A stretch of 64,000 bases of DNA from Thermoguttaceae bacterium (GTDB lineage: Bacteria; Planctomycetota; Planctomycetia; Pirellulales; Thermoguttaceae), in NCBI GenBank assembly GCA_017407125.1, contig JAFQXE010000047.1, forward strand, positions 85,018 through 149,017. The letters are read 5' to 3'. Below are positions 17,076 to 27,055 of this stretch, in pieces. The notes beneath the pieces are model-generated. The model did no database searches. It was not told where the DNA came from and worked only from the letters and a program-made list of their open reading frames with translations. Position 1 is the stretch's first letter. Each line of letters starts with the position of its first letter. Position numbers and translations under genes: made by a program.

Positions 17076-19439
17076 ATGAAAAAACTCGCCGTTGTTGCAT
17101 TCCTGTTATCGTTCGTTCTTTTAACCGCAAGCGCCCGCGCGGCGGAGTCCGTTTTCGTTGAGGCGGAGAGCTTCCAGGAAAAAGGCGGCTGGGTCGTCGA
17201 CCAGCAGTTTATGGACATAAAAGCGCCGGGGCAGGCGGGGTCTGTTATTCTTCTGGCGCACGGGCTGGGAAAGCCGGTTGCCAACGCGAAAACGACTGTA
17301 ACGCTGCCAGCGCCGGGCGAGTACCGGGTTTTCGCTCGAACGAGAAACTGGGTCTTGCCGTGGGCGCCAGCCGGTCTGACTGACGACGCTCTTCAGCGCG
17401 ACTGGGCGCCGGGGAAGTTCCGGCTGATTCTCAACGGGAAACCGTCTGCTGTCACGCTCGGAATTTACGGTTCCGGCTGGGGCTGGCAGAAAGCCGGGTC
17501 TGTTACTGTTACAGAAAACAATCTTCAAGTCGCCGTTGAACTTCAAGACCTGACCGGGTTCGACGGCCGTCTGGACGCGCTATACTTCACAACCGACCCG
17601 GCGGATAAATGCTCTCTGCCGGACGACCCACAGCCGCTTGACGCCTTGCGTCCGCTGGTTCGCGAGGACAACCCGAAAGAATACGATTTGGTCGTTGTCG
17701 GCGGCGGAATCCCGGGAACGTGCGCGGCATGCTCGGCGGCTCATCTTGGTTTGAAAGTCGCGCTGATTCAAGACCGGCCTGTCCTGGGCGGGAACGGGTC
17801 AACGGAAGTCCGCGTTCATCTCAACGGCGGAGTCAACCTGCCTCCGTACAGAAACGTCGGGAATTTGACGTACCTGATGGGTCCCCACGGCGGGGGCGCC
17901 GCCCGCGAGGCGTCGTTCTACAAAGACGACGACCGACTTGCCGTCTGCCAGAAGTATCCCAATCTTGACCTTTTCCTTTCAACTCACGTAACAGCTGTAG
18001 AGAAACAGGGAAACGCCATTTCCGCCGTTATCGGCAAGAACATCGAGTCGGGCGTCGAAACCCGGTTTAAGGGAAAGCTCTTTGCAGACTGCACCGGGGA
18101 CGGCTGCGTCGGGTACCTTGCCGGCGCCGACTGGCGGATGGGTCGGGAATGTAAATCCGATTTCAATGAGCCGTCCGCGCTGGATAAACCGGATAAAATG
18201 ACGATGGGCGCTTCCAGCATGTGGTATACGGTTGTAACAGACCACGAAACGTCGTTCCCGGAACTGCCCTGGGCGCACCAGTTCAGCAAGGAAAGCGTCA
18301 AGCCGGCGCTCAACGGCAACTGGGACTGGGAAACCGGCATGAATCACGACCAAATCTGGGAGTTCGAGCATATTCGCGACAACGCATTTCGCGCGGCGTA
18401 CGGGCATTGGTCGTACATGAAAAATCATGCTGAGGGGAAATGGACGGACGCGGTTAAAAATCGCGAGTTGGGCTGGCTGGCGTACATCTGCGGAAAGCGC
18501 GAGTCCCGGCGGCTTCTCGGCGATGTGGTTCTCCGCGAGCAGGACATTACGTCTAACCGCCAGTGGGAGGACGCCTGCGTCCCGTGTACGTGGGCTATCG
18601 ATTTGCATTACCCCACCCAGCACAATACAAAGTACTTTGCCGGCGACGAATTCCGGACGTATTTTGTGCCCGGGAAGAAGCCGCCGCGATACGCTATTCC
18701 CTACCGGACGCTGTACAGCCGAAATGTGGATAACCTGTTCATGGCGGGGCGCGACATCAGCGTGACGCACATTGCACTCGGAACTGTCCGGGTTATGCGA
18801 ACCGGGGGAATGATGGGCGAAGTCGTCGGAATGGCGGCTGCCGTCTGCCGGAAGAACGACTGCAATCCCCGGGCAGTGTATACGGATCATCTGCCGGAAC
18901 TTATCGCGCTGATGACCGCCGGCGTGGGGGACTTCCCTCAGTATGCCAACGTGATTCAGACCCCGAAATGGCTCCCGACGGCGGGCGTCAACTACGCTCG
19001 GACTGCCAAAGTCAAAGCCTCGTCGGAACATTTCAGCGGTTCGTATCCTGTAACGAAAATCAACGACGGGATCGCCGACGTCAGCAGCAATGATTCCCGC
19101 TGGGTTTCTCAACTTGTACGGGGAACCGAGCGCGTCCAACCTTGGGTCGAGTTCACGTGGGACAAGCCGGTAACGATCAACGCCTGCCGCATCGTGTCGG
19201 GATATATCGCAGACGCCTCTCCGCTTCCTGGCGATCCGGCGGAGAGCTTCAAGCTTCAGACGTTCCAAAACGGCGCCTGGGTCGACATCCCGAACGCGTG
19301 CGTTAAGGGCAACAAGACGCTGTGCGACCTCGGCGTTCAGTTTGACGCCGTAACGACAACCCGCCTTCGCCTTCTGATTAATAGCGCTGACGGTACCGCC
19401 CGCGTCTGGGAGGTGGAACTGTACAACGTGGGAAAGTGA
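17076..19439 (+). CDS. Secreted FAD-dependent oxidoreductase with C-terminal discoidin-like domain
   Basis: 787 residues. A signal peptide (about 1-22, ending SARAAE) precedes an N-terminal beta-rich domain (about 25-175) that resembles a carbohydrate-binding module. An FAD-binding domain begins near residue 205: EYDLVVVGGGIPGTCAACSAA (GxGxxG type), GLKVALIQDRPVLGGNGSTE, LFADCTGDGCVGYLAGADWRMGRE. NVDNLFMAGRDISVTHIALGTVRVM is typical of the C-terminal FAD contact. A final ~150-residue F5/8-type (discoidin) domain contains WVEFTWDKPVTINACRI. This matches exported FAD_oxidored family proteins common in planctomycetes and Lentisphaerae. The substrate is probably a sugar or glycoside (inferred). 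It starts the glycan region. Confidence 0.8.
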   Translation: MKKLAVVAFLLSFVLLTASARAAESVFVEAESFQEKGGWVVDQQFMDIKAPGQAGSVILLAHGLGKPVANAKTTVTLPAPGEYRVFARTRNWVLPWAPAGLTDDALQRDWAPGKFRLILNGKPSAVTLGIYGSGWGWQKAGSVTVTENNLQVAVELQDLTGFDGRLDALYFTTDPADKCSLPDDPQPLDALRPLVREDNPKEYDLVVVGGGIPGTCAACSAAHLGLKVALIQDRPVLGGNGSTEVRVHLNGGVNLPPYRNVGNLTYLMGPHGGGAAREASFYKDDDRLAVCQKYPNLDLFLSTHVTAVEKQGNAISAVIGKNIESGVETRFKGKLFADCTGDGCVGYLAGADWRMGRECKSDFNEPSALDKPDKMTMGASSMWYTVVTDHETSFPELPWAHQFSKESVKPALNGNWDWETGMNHDQIWEFEHIRDNAFRAAYGHWSYMKNHAEGKWTDAVKNRELGWLAYICGKRESRRLLGDVVLREQDITSNRQWEDACVPCTWAIDLHYPTQHNTKYFAGDEFRTYFVPGKKPPRYAIPYRTLYSRNVDNLFMAGRDISVTHIALGTVRVMRTGGMMGEVVGMAAAVCRKNDCNPRAVYTDHLPELIALMTAGVGDFPQYANVIQTPKWLPTAGVNYARTAKVKASSEHFSGSYPVTKINDGIADVSSNDSRWVSQLVRGTERVQPWVEFTWDKPVTINACRIVSGYIADASPLPGDPAESFKLQTFQNGAWVDIPNACVKGNKTLCDLGVQFDAVTTTRLRLLINSADGTARVWEVELYNVGK

Positions 19440-19840
19440 GCGTGACACCTCGGGGAGCGCTTGCGCGGGGAGTGCGGCGGCTTGACGCCGCCTTGTCCAA
19501 TGACCCGCTAAAAACCTGTGATGAGCCCGGATCGCGGCAGTCCCCTGCCGCAAAAGAAACCTCACGCGAAGTTCGCGAAGTTCGCGAAGTAATTTTAACC
19601 ACAAAGAACACAAAGAACACAAAGAACGCAAAGAACGCAAAGAACGCAAAGAACGCAAAGAACGCAAAGAAATTTTTAAATCTTCGCGAACATCCTCCGC
19701 GACTCCGCGGCTCCGCGTGAGCCTTTTCCGGGGGCTTGTGCACCCCGGCTCGCCTATCGTTTTGTTCGCCTGACGGCGAATGCGTAATTCCGTTCGCCGT
19801 TGGCGAACTCCATTACCGCCTTTCAATCACTCGTAACACC
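19440..19840. repeat. Repeat mosaic between FAD oxidoreductase and GH2 genes
   Basis: Order: CGTGACACCTCGGGGAGCG, GGCGGCTTGACGCCGCC palindrome, TTGTCCAATGACCCGC, GCGGCAGTCCCCTGCCGC, a GAACACAAAGAACGCAAAG array (about 19594-19670), a CTCCGCGACTCCGCGG block, then TTTTGTTCGCCTGACGGCG and ATTACCGCC. All recur in other gaps. It is probably non-coding. Confidence 0.7.
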
Positions 19841-22800
19841 ATGAAACACTCCCTACTATTATCGGCGGCAATTGTTATTGCCATGTTTACGTCCGCGCAG
19901 GCGGAGCGCTATCAGAACGCGGAAGGATTTAACGACGGCTGGTCGTTCGCCCGGGTTGTATCAGGGCAGGAACGGAAGAAAGCGGCGTTTAATCTGGAGT
20001 CCCCAGACCGATTTCAGGTTGGAGACGATATAATTCCCGAACCGCTGGAGGCGTCTGTTCCAGTTCGTCTGCCGCACGACTGGGCGATTTCCGGTCCGTT
20101 CGATACGAATCCGGAGACGTGGGGCGGACAGGGGAAACTGCCGTGGCGCGGCGTGGGCTGGTATTCCAAAACGTGGCGATGCGACGACCCGGCGGGCAGG
20201 ACGTTTGTTCTCGATTTCGGCGGCTGTATGGCGTTTCCGGAAGTCTACGTCAACGGGAAGTACGCCGGCGGCTGGGATTACGGATACATGAGCTTTCAGG
20301 TCGATATAACCCCGTTTGTTCAGCCCGGCGACAACCTCATTCAGGTTCGCTGCGACACCCGTCCGCACCGTTCCCGCTGGTATCCCGGCGCAGGCATTTA
20401 CAGACCGGTTCAGCTTTTGACGTACTCGTCCCCCGTCCGGTTCAAGCCGGGCGACGTTACGATTACAACGCCCAAAGCGTCTGCGGATCAGGCGGAAGTC
20501 GTTGTTACAGCGACGGTCGACGTTTCCGCAGTCAAAGAGCCGGACGCTCTCAAAGCGGTTGTAACGCTCAAAGACCCGAGTGGCAAGACTGTCGCGGAGA
20601 AAGAAACCACTCTCAATGCCGGCGCGTTTGAATGTACGTTTACCGTAGACAACCCGCAGCGGTGGGACGTTGTCAGTCCGAATCTGTATACTGCAGAGTT
20701 GCGAGTTGCGAGTGGCGAGTTGCGAGAGCAATCACTACTGTCTACTGCCTCTTGCCTACTGCCTTATCTTGACTGCGTCTCCATTCCGTTTGGAATCCGG
20801 GAGATAAAATGGACGGCGGACGACGGCTTTCATCTCAACGGGTGCCGGGTTCAGCTTTATGGCGTTGACCTGCACCACGATCAGGGCGTTATCGGCGCGG
20901 CGGCTCATCCGACGGCGATCGAACGTCAGCTGAAGATCATGAAAGACATGGGCGTCAACGCGATTCGCACGTCGCACAACCCGCCGTCCAAGGAGTTTCT
21001 GGACGCCTGTGACAGACTCGGGTTTATCGTCTGGAACGAGCTGTTCGACAAATGGGACGGAACCGCCGGGCTGATGAATCAGTCTTATTTCGACGCCTTT
21101 ATGGAACGTCAGGTTCGGCAGTTCGTCAACCGTGACAAGAACCATCCCTGCGTTTGCGTCTGGTCGATTGGGAACGAAATCGCCGATATTGAACGGAACG
21201 TCAAGGGCGGTTCCAACCCGAATCTCGACGCCCCGCGCCGGGTAAAATGGGCGGCGGACTGTTTCCGAAAATGCGATCCCACCCGGCTTGTCGCGATGGG
21301 CTGCTTTATGGACGGCGCGTGCCGGCCGGACAACCGCGTTCTGGAATCGCTCGATATAACCGGCTGGAATTACGGCGCGAAGTACGAATCGGCGCGCGCT
21401 GTCTATCCGAACATGCCGCTGGTCTATTCCGAGTCCGCCTCTGCGGTGTCGTCACGCGGGTATTATGAACTTGTCCCGCCGACGTCGTCGCATCCGCGCT
21501 GGTTCCATCCGTCACGGAAAGACGACTACAATTCCCAAACGCTTCAGGTGGACGGCTACGATTTGATTTCCGCCAACGGTCCGCGCGACATTCCCGACGT
21601 CGATTTCGACCGCATGGAACGCGACCGCTACGTTGCCGGAGAATTTGTCTGGACGGGGTTCGACTACATCGGCGAACCGACTCCCTTTGACCGTCAGGCG
21701 AAGTCCAGCTACTTCGGAATCGTCGACCTGGCGGGAATTCCCAAAGACCGATTCTATCTCTATCGCAGTTACTGGCGCCCGGACGAGACGACCGTTCATA
21801 TATTACCCCATTGGAACTGGTCTGAGGACGTTGTCGGGGATTCGCGACCCGCAGACGGCAAACAGAAAATCGTCCCGGTTTACGTGTATTCAAACGCAGA
21901 TGGCGTGGAACTGTTTCTCAATGGGAAATCGCTGGGATTGCAGTTCAAGGCAGATACTTTACTTAAACCGGTGAATCTGGCGGCGGCGACCGGATGCGAA
22001 TACTCTGCCAGTACGGAAGAAGGGAAAGACGAAGTCGGCAAAAAGAAAGGGAAAACCAACTTCGCCTCGAAAGCCTTTGACGACCGGACGTCAACCCGCT
22101 GGTGCGCGACGGACAATTCCGGGAACCAATGGCTTCAAGTAAAACGCGGGAATGTTGACGACCCGGTTCGTTCTGTAACAGTTCATTTTGAAAACTCCGT
22201 CGATTGCTACGCGTTTAAAATTCAGGCGTCCGCCGACGGCAAAACCTGGTCAGACGTTTACGCCTCGAAGTTTATCGGTTCTGGAAACAGCGTATCGGTT
22301 CCGGTTGACGAATCGCTGCGTAACAGTCAGTATTTCCGCGTCTGGTTTGACGAACTCAAAGAAGGGCGTTGGGCGTCGATTTGCGAGTTCAAGTTATCGC
22401 CGCTTCCTCCTTTAAAAATGCCGGGATATTACGCCGTAATCGACAAATACCGATTCCGCTGGGAAGACGTCCCATACGAACCTGGAACGCTGGAAGCGGT
22501 TGCGTATAAATTTGCTGAACCTAAAGAAAACGAACGGAATTATATTCCAAAGTCCAGCATGTTCACGAAGGACGACCTTTACGAAAACCTGAAGGAAATC
22601 GGACGTCAGACGGTTAAAACCGCCGGCGCGCCCGCCGCTCTCCGTTTGACTTTGGAACCGAACCCGTTTACCGGCAAGCCGGGATTCCGTTCAGACGACG
22701 ATTTGGCGTACATCCTTGTCGAGTCCGTTGACAAAGACGGTACGCTCTGCCCGCTGGACAACAGAACGATTCGTGTAACAGTTGAAGGGTCAGCGGAACT

Positions 22801-22975
22801 GGCGGGCATCTGCAACGGCGATTCCATGGGCATGGACTCGTTCACCGACGCAACGCACCCGCTGTTTTACGGCAAAGCAATCGTCGCGATTCGTTCCAAA
22901 CCCGGCTCCAGCCCCGTCCGCGTTACAGTGCAATCGGAGGGAGTAGAGCAGGGGACTGTTACAATTAGTAATTAG
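19841..22975 (+). CDS. Secreted glycoside hydrolase family 2 (beta-galactosidase-like)
   Basis: 1044 residues from the ATG at 19841, where a clear signal peptide begins (MKHSLLLSAAIVIAMFTSAQA). An in-frame extension upstream is repeat-derived and unlikely to be used. The jelly-roll domain contains LPHDWAISGPFD and WYSKTWRCDD. The TIM barrel has GVDLHHDQGVIGAA, RTSHNPPSKEFLDACD, SIGNEIAD (acid/base Glu) and GEFVWTGFDYIGEP (nucleophile Glu), as in GH2 enzymes. A discoidin-like insertion (about residues 730-860) and a DUF4982-type region follow. It should release beta-linked galactose or a related sugar outside the cytoplasm. At 20696-20764 a heptamer element is inserted in frame. The stop TAG lies in an ATTAGTA heptamer. 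Confidence 0.9.
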   Translation: MKHSLLLSAAIVIAMFTSAQAERYQNAEGFNDGWSFARVVSGQERKKAAFNLESPDRFQVGDDIIPEPLEASVPVRLPHDWAISGPFDTNPETWGGQGKLPWRGVGWYSKTWRCDDPAGRTFVLDFGGCMAFPEVYVNGKYAGGWDYGYMSFQVDITPFVQPGDNLIQVRCDTRPHRSRWYPGAGIYRPVQLLTYSSPVRFKPGDVTITTPKASADQAEVVVTATVDVSAVKEPDALKAVVTLKDPSGKTVAEKETTLNAGAFECTFTVDNPQRWDVVSPNLYTAELRVASGELREQSLLSTASCLLPYLDCVSIPFGIREIKWTADDGFHLNGCRVQLYGVDLHHDQGVIGAAAHPTAIERQLKIMKDMGVNAIRTSHNPPSKEFLDACDRLGFIVWNELFDKWDGTAGLMNQSYFDAFMERQVRQFVNRDKNHPCVCVWSIGNEIADIERNVKGGSNPNLDAPRRVKWAADCFRKCDPTRLVAMGCFMDGACRPDNRVLESLDITGWNYGAKYESARAVYPNMPLVYSESASAVSSRGYYELVPPTSSHPRWFHPSRKDDYNSQTLQVDGYDLISANGPRDIPDVDFDRMERDRYVAGEFVWTGFDYIGEPTPFDRQAKSSYFGIVDLAGIPKDRFYLYRSYWRPDETTVHILPHWNWSEDVVGDSRPADGKQKIVPVYVYSNADGVELFLNGKSLGLQFKADTLLKPVNLAAATGCEYSASTEEGKDEVGKKKGKTNFASKAFDDRTSTRWCATDNSGNQWLQVKRGNVDDPVRSVTVHFENSVDCYAFKIQASADGKTWSDVYASKFIGSGNSVSVPVDESLRNSQYFRVWFDELKEGRWASICEFKLSPLPPLKMPGYYAVIDKYRFRWEDVPYEPGTLEAVAYKFAEPKENERNYIPKSSMFTKDDLYENLKEIGRQTVKTAGAPAALRLTLEPNPFTGKPGFRSDDDLAYILVESVDKDGTLCPLDNRTIRVTVEGSAELAGICNGDSMGMDSFTDATHPLFYGKAIVAIRSKPGSSPVRVTVQSEGVEQGTVTISN
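20696..20764 (+). repeat. In-frame heptamer element inside the GH2 gene
   Basis: Four AGTTGCG-type heptamers (20697-20726) are followed by CTACTGC-type heptamers (to 20764). They encode VASGELREQSLLSTASCLLPY (in one run of 21 codons). The insertion lies between the strands NLYTAELR and VSIPFGIRE of an Ig-like domain. The match to 13400-13446 is close. Confidence 0.8.
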
Positions 22976-23308
22976 TAATGAGTAATTACGCAAGCGGCGG
23001 CGCTCAGATTGTTAGCGGGTCAGTCCGGACACGGATTTTACGGATTAAACGGGCGGCGAGGCGCCGCTCCCGATCCGCGCTGCCGCGCGCCTGCCAAGAA
23101 CCGCTCCCGCTGGTCGCTTTGTTCTTTACGTACTAATGCTTTTTAAGCCGCAAAGAACGCAAAGAGCGCAGAGATATTTTTAAAACTTTGCGAACATCCT
23201 CCGCGGCTCCGCATCTCCGCGTGAGGTTTTTCGGGCGCTCCTTACTGCCTTTCGTCGCTTGCGATTTCCTTATACGACCCTTGAAAAAAACTTCCCCAAA
23301 GGCGTCCC
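22976..23308. repeat. Intergenic repeats, heptamer end and palindromes
   Basis: Begins with ATTAGTA/ATGAGTA heptamers and ACGCAAGCG. It is followed by GGACACGGATTTTACGGATT, AGAACGCAAAGAGCGCAG and CTCCGCATCTCCGCGTGAGG blocks. I see no gene. Confidence 0.65.
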
Positions 23309-25888
23309 ATGATTAACCATAAACTCATATTGAATGCGTTCCTTATTGTTTTAATCGGCTTTTCCGGCTGTAACAAAACAGAGAACACAGCAAGTCAGAC
23401 GACGAATGAGACTGCAGACAATTCCGCCAATCAGATTGCCGACGACGAAGATATTGACAATTCTGATTTTCAGCCGATATTGCCAAAAGAATATTATTAC
23501 TATTCTTTTGAAAGCCGTATTGTTGAAAAGTTTGAAGACATGTTCAAAACCGGCGAGTTCTATTATTCATATCAATCTTATTCTGCCGGCGCCAACGTTC
23601 TTCACTACGCAGCGTTTACCGGCAATCTGGAACGGGTTAAACTTCTTTTAGAGAAAGACGCAGACGTCAGCAAAAAAGACAAAGAAGAACGAACCGCCTT
23701 GCATTACGCCGCTCAAAGTGGGAATTTGGAACTGGTTCAGTGGCTGGCAAAGCAGCAGGGATTGGACGTTCACGCGCATGACAAATATGGCAATTCAACT
23801 GTGCATTACGCCGTTCAAAGCGGGAATTTGAAACTGGTTCGCTGGCTTATCAAACAGGGGGTGGATATTAATGAAGGTCTCGGTTTTTATACTGTAGCCA
23901 AAAGCGGAAATTTGGATTATATTCGACGCCTGATGAAACTTGGATTGGACGTTAAAGACGCTCGGCATTTGTACGCCGCAGCCGGCAGCGGACAATTAAA
24001 GGTTGTTCAATTTCTCGTTGAACAGGGCGCGGACGTTAACGCGAGAGATGAACAGGGAAATACTGCCTTGCATAACGCCGCTTCAAGCTGGAATTTGGAA
24101 ATGACGCGATGGCTGGTTGACCACGGCGCGGACGTCAAAGCTGTAAATAATTCAGGAAAAACAGTCTTGCACAGTTCTGTTCCGATGTGTGATATAGACG
24201 ACTGGAGTTCGGATTTGGTGAAGTGGCTGGTGGAACAAGGCGCAGACGTCAATGCAAAAGACGAACGGGGTATGACCGTCTTGGGGCGTTTTGTCGAACA
24301 AAACGAGTGGGATATTGTTCAATGGCTGGTGGAACGCGGCGCCGACGTCAATGTAACAGACAGTCAAGGACGTCATGTTATGATTCATGTTGCTGAATCA
24401 AACCCGAATCTGTTTAAATTGTTTGCAGAACATGGCGCAGACTTCAATGTAACAGATGTAACAGACGACCAAAAATTTTCGCTTTTGCGTTGCGCCGTCC
24501 AAAGAGCTAATCTGGAAACGTTTCGATATTTGTTGGAACATGGCGCAGACGTCTATGTAACAGACGACCAAAAAATTTCGCTTTTGCGTTTAGCCGTCCA
24601 AAGCGCTAATCTGGAAACGATTCGATATTTGGTGGAACATGGCGCAGACGTCAACGCGAAAGACGACAGGGAAGTTCCGGTTTTGTATTATCTTGTCAAT
24701 TCCGGAAACGCTGACCAAAGCCGGAAACTGGAAGCGGTTAAATATCTGGTCGACCACGGCGCAAACGTCAATGATAAAGACAGATACGGAAGAAATTGGA
24801 CTCTAAATCAAGCTGCCTATAGCGGAAATCTGGAATTGGTTCAATGGCTGGTTGAGTGCGGCGCCGATGTCAACTCGGTCGGTTTAATGAATAGCGCCGC
24901 CCAAAGCGGGAACCTGGAACTGGTTCAATGGCTGGCAGAGCAGGGGGTAGACGTCAACACTAATGACAACGCTGGTAAAACCGTCTTGCATTACGCTGCC
25001 CAAAGCGGGAATTTGGAACTGGTTCAATGGCTTTCAGAACAAGGATTGGACGTCAACGCAAAGGACAAAGACTATAAAACCGTCTTGCATTACGCCGTAA
25101 AAAAAGGAAACCTGAAACTGGTTCAATGGCTGACAGAGCAGGGCTTGAACGTCAACGCGAAGGACAACGCCGGAAATACTGCTTTGCATTATGCAGCCCA
25201 ATTATATGACGATTCAATTAGTTTCACAATGATGCAATCCTTGATTGACCACGGCGCTGACGTGATTATAAAAAACGTTTCAGGAACGACTCCTCTGCAG
25301 TCTTTTATCGAGAAGCATATTCATTGCTATAATAATAGTATAGAAGGGATTCAATATCTGGTCGACTGCGGCGCAGACGTTAACGCAAAAGACGCAGCAG
25401 GAAGAACCGTTTTGCACATTGCCGCTCATAACGGGAATCTGGAGGCAGTTCGATATCTGGTTGAACACGGCGCGGATGTTAACGCGAAAGACGCCGCAGA
25501 AAGAACAGTTTTGTACGACGCTGTTTATCACGGGAATCTGAAACTGTTTCGATGGCTGGTTGATCAGGGGTTGGACGTCAACGCAAAAGACAAACAGGGA
25601 CTGTCGGTTTTGGAATACGCAATTCAAAACTGTAGTCCGGGATGTTTTTCGGAAGTCCCCAAGTTTCTTATTGACTGCGGCGCGGACGTCAACGCAAAAG
25701 ATCAACATGGCATTACAATCTTGCATAGAGTCGCTCGAAGAGGGAACCGGGAGGCAGTGTTTTTTCTGGTTGAACAAGGCGCAGACGTCAACGCAAAAGA
25801 CGACAATGGAAATACGGTCTTGTCGGAAGCCCGTAAATATGGTAATGAGTTACAGATTCAATTTTTAATTGAACATGGAGCTAAATAA
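23309..25888 (+). CDS. Ankyrin-repeat lipoprotein
   Basis: 859 residues. The N-terminus has a signal peptide with a lipobox-like FSGC (C20), so the protein is probably anchored in the envelope. After a ~75-residue linker, more than 20 ankyrin repeats fill the rest, with motifs such as GADVNAKDxxGxTVLHYAAQSGNLELVQWL split over neighbouring repeats. Ankyrin repeats bind other proteins. Extracytoplasmic ankyrin lipoproteins are seen in some host-associated bacteria. No catalytic domain is visible. It lies in the glycan region, 15 nt before the sialidase gene, suggesting co-transcription. Repeats vary between near-identical and diverged, pointing to internal duplication. Confidence 0.85.
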   Translation: MINHKLILNAFLIVLIGFSGCNKTENTASQTTNETADNSANQIADDEDIDNSDFQPILPKEYYYYSFESRIVEKFEDMFKTGEFYYSYQSYSAGANVLHYAAFTGNLERVKLLLEKDADVSKKDKEERTALHYAAQSGNLELVQWLAKQQGLDVHAHDKYGNSTVHYAVQSGNLKLVRWLIKQGVDINEGLGFYTVAKSGNLDYIRRLMKLGLDVKDARHLYAAAGSGQLKVVQFLVEQGADVNARDEQGNTALHNAASSWNLEMTRWLVDHGADVKAVNNSGKTVLHSSVPMCDIDDWSSDLVKWLVEQGADVNAKDERGMTVLGRFVEQNEWDIVQWLVERGADVNVTDSQGRHVMIHVAESNPNLFKLFAEHGADFNVTDVTDDQKFSLLRCAVQRANLETFRYLLEHGADVYVTDDQKISLLRLAVQSANLETIRYLVEHGADVNAKDDREVPVLYYLVNSGNADQSRKLEAVKYLVDHGANVNDKDRYGRNWTLNQAAYSGNLELVQWLVECGADVNSVGLMNSAAQSGNLELVQWLAEQGVDVNTNDNAGKTVLHYAAQSGNLELVQWLSEQGLDVNAKDKDYKTVLHYAVKKGNLKLVQWLTEQGLNVNAKDNAGNTALHYAAQLYDDSISFTMMQSLIDHGADVIIKNVSGTTPLQSFIEKHIHCYNNSIEGIQYLVDCGADVNAKDAAGRTVLHIAAHNGNLEAVRYLVEHGADVNAKDAAERTVLYDAVYHGNLKLFRWLVDQGLDVNAKDKQGLSVLEYAIQNCSPGCFSEVPKFLIDCGADVNAKDQHGITILHRVARRGNREAVFFLVEQGADVNAKDDNGNTVLSEARKYGNELQIQFLIEHGAK

Positions 25889-25903
25889 ATTCAAAGACTA
25901 AAG

Positions 25904-27055
25904 ATGCGAATATTCATTTTTTTACAGGCGTTGTTAGCGACGGCGTTTTTCGCGCTGGGAACCGCTTTTGCCGCGGCGCCGGATCTGCCGATTAAGGACG
26001 TTTCCGAGTTCGACGGCGCTCAGCAGGTCGTAATCGCTCAGGGGACGAAGACGGTTTATCAGGGGCACCCGACGTCCGTTCTCTTTCCAGACGGGAAAAC
26101 GATTTTGTGCGTCTGGACGGTGGGACACGGCGGGCATGCCGGTCCGGCGGCGCTGTCGTCCGATGGCGGGAAAACGTGGACGCGCGTCGACGAGCAGTTC
26201 CCGGCGGAATATCAAACTCACGTCAACTGTCCGAGCGTGTATCGGCTCGTCAACGCTGACGGAAAGGCGTTTGTCTGGGTCTTTTCCGCGCAGCCGAAAA
26301 TCGCCCGGGTTGTCAGCTCTGACGAGGGCAAAACGTGGCGGGTTATGCCGTCGCTGGGGTTTTCCAACGTGATGGCGTTTAGCAGCGTCGTCCCGAAAAA
26401 TCCCGGAGTGCAGGACGGCTGTTACATTGGCTTGTTCCATCATTGCGTCAACCTTGACACCGGAGCCGTTCTCAACGGGGAAAGCTGCAAAAACCGCCAT
26501 TTGGAAGTGTTGCAGTCGGAGACGTCCGACGCCGGGTTTACGTGGTCGACGCCGCGAGTTGTCGCGTCCGTTGACGGGAAAGACGCTTGCGAGCCGTGCG
26601 CGTTCTGGTCGCCCGACGGGAAAGAGCTTTGCTGTTTAATGCGCGAGAACAAGGGAACAGGAGGTGAGAAAAAACGCGCTCTCCAGATGTTCAGCCAGGA
26701 CGGCGGGCAGACGTGGTCGGAGCCTGAACCGACCTGCTGGGGTCTGACGGGGCATCGGCACGTCGCCGCCTACACGCCGGACGGCAGGCTGATCGTCGTC
26801 TTTCGCGACACCGCGCCGGACAGCCCAACGCTGGGGTCGTTTGTCGCCTGGGTCGGGACGTACGACGATATTAAATCCGGCAAACCGGGACAGTTCCGAA
26901 TCAAACTGATTCAATCGTACGCCGGCTGGGATTGCGGATATCCCGGCTTGCACGTCCTGTCAGACGGAACGATTCTGGCGATAACGTACATTAAATATCA
27001 GCCCGGCGAAGACAAACAGTCCGTTGTGGGCGTAAGATTTAAGCTGAGTGATTAG
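25904..27055 (+). CDS. Secreted sialidase-like protein (BNR/Asp-box)
   Basis: 383 residues with a signal peptide ending TAFAAA. At least three Asp-boxes are visible: SSDGGKTW, SSDEGKTW and SQDGGQTW. They mark the six-bladed sialidase-type propeller. QGHPTSVLFPDGKTILCVWT and GHRHVAAYTPDGRLIVVFRD resemble the conserved strands around the arginine triad. A direct catalytic proof is not possible from sequence alone. It may cleave sialic acid from host mucin glycans or act on another glycan. The gene follows the ankyrin lipoprotein gene and precedes two Tat-exported phosphoesterases. Confidence 0.75.
   Translation: MRIFIFLQALLATAFFALGTAFAAAPDLPIKDVSEFDGAQQVVIAQGTKTVYQGHPTSVLFPDGKTILCVWTVGHGGHAGPAALSSDGGKTWTRVDEQFPAEYQTHVNCPSVYRLVNADGKAFVWVFSAQPKIARVVSSDEGKTWRVMPSLGFSNVMAFSSVVPKNPGVQDGCYIGLFHHCVNLDTGAVLNGESCKNRHLEVLQSETSDAGFTWSTPRVVASVDGKDACEPCAFWSPDGKELCCLMRENKGTGGEKKRALQMFSQDGGQTWSEPEPTCWGLTGHRHVAAYTPDGRLIVVFRDTAPDSPTLGSFVAWVGTYDDIKSGKPGQFRIKLIQSYAGWDCGYPGLHVLSDGTILAITYIKYQPGEDKQSVVGVRFKLSD

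Noticed and set aside
17979..19826. 615-residue open frame on the minus strand
   Set aside because: It is the antisense of the FAD oxidoreductase gene; its Arg-rich sequence lacks any domain.
19736..19840. 35-codon N-terminal extension of the GH2 gene
   Set aside because: It lies in repeat sequence, and the ATG at 19841 opens a perfect signal peptide.
23309..25888. CRISPR-like periodic repeats
   Set aside because: The ~100-bp period comes from ankyrin-coding repeats and not from direct repeats with spacers. I saw no CRISPR array or cas gene anywhere.
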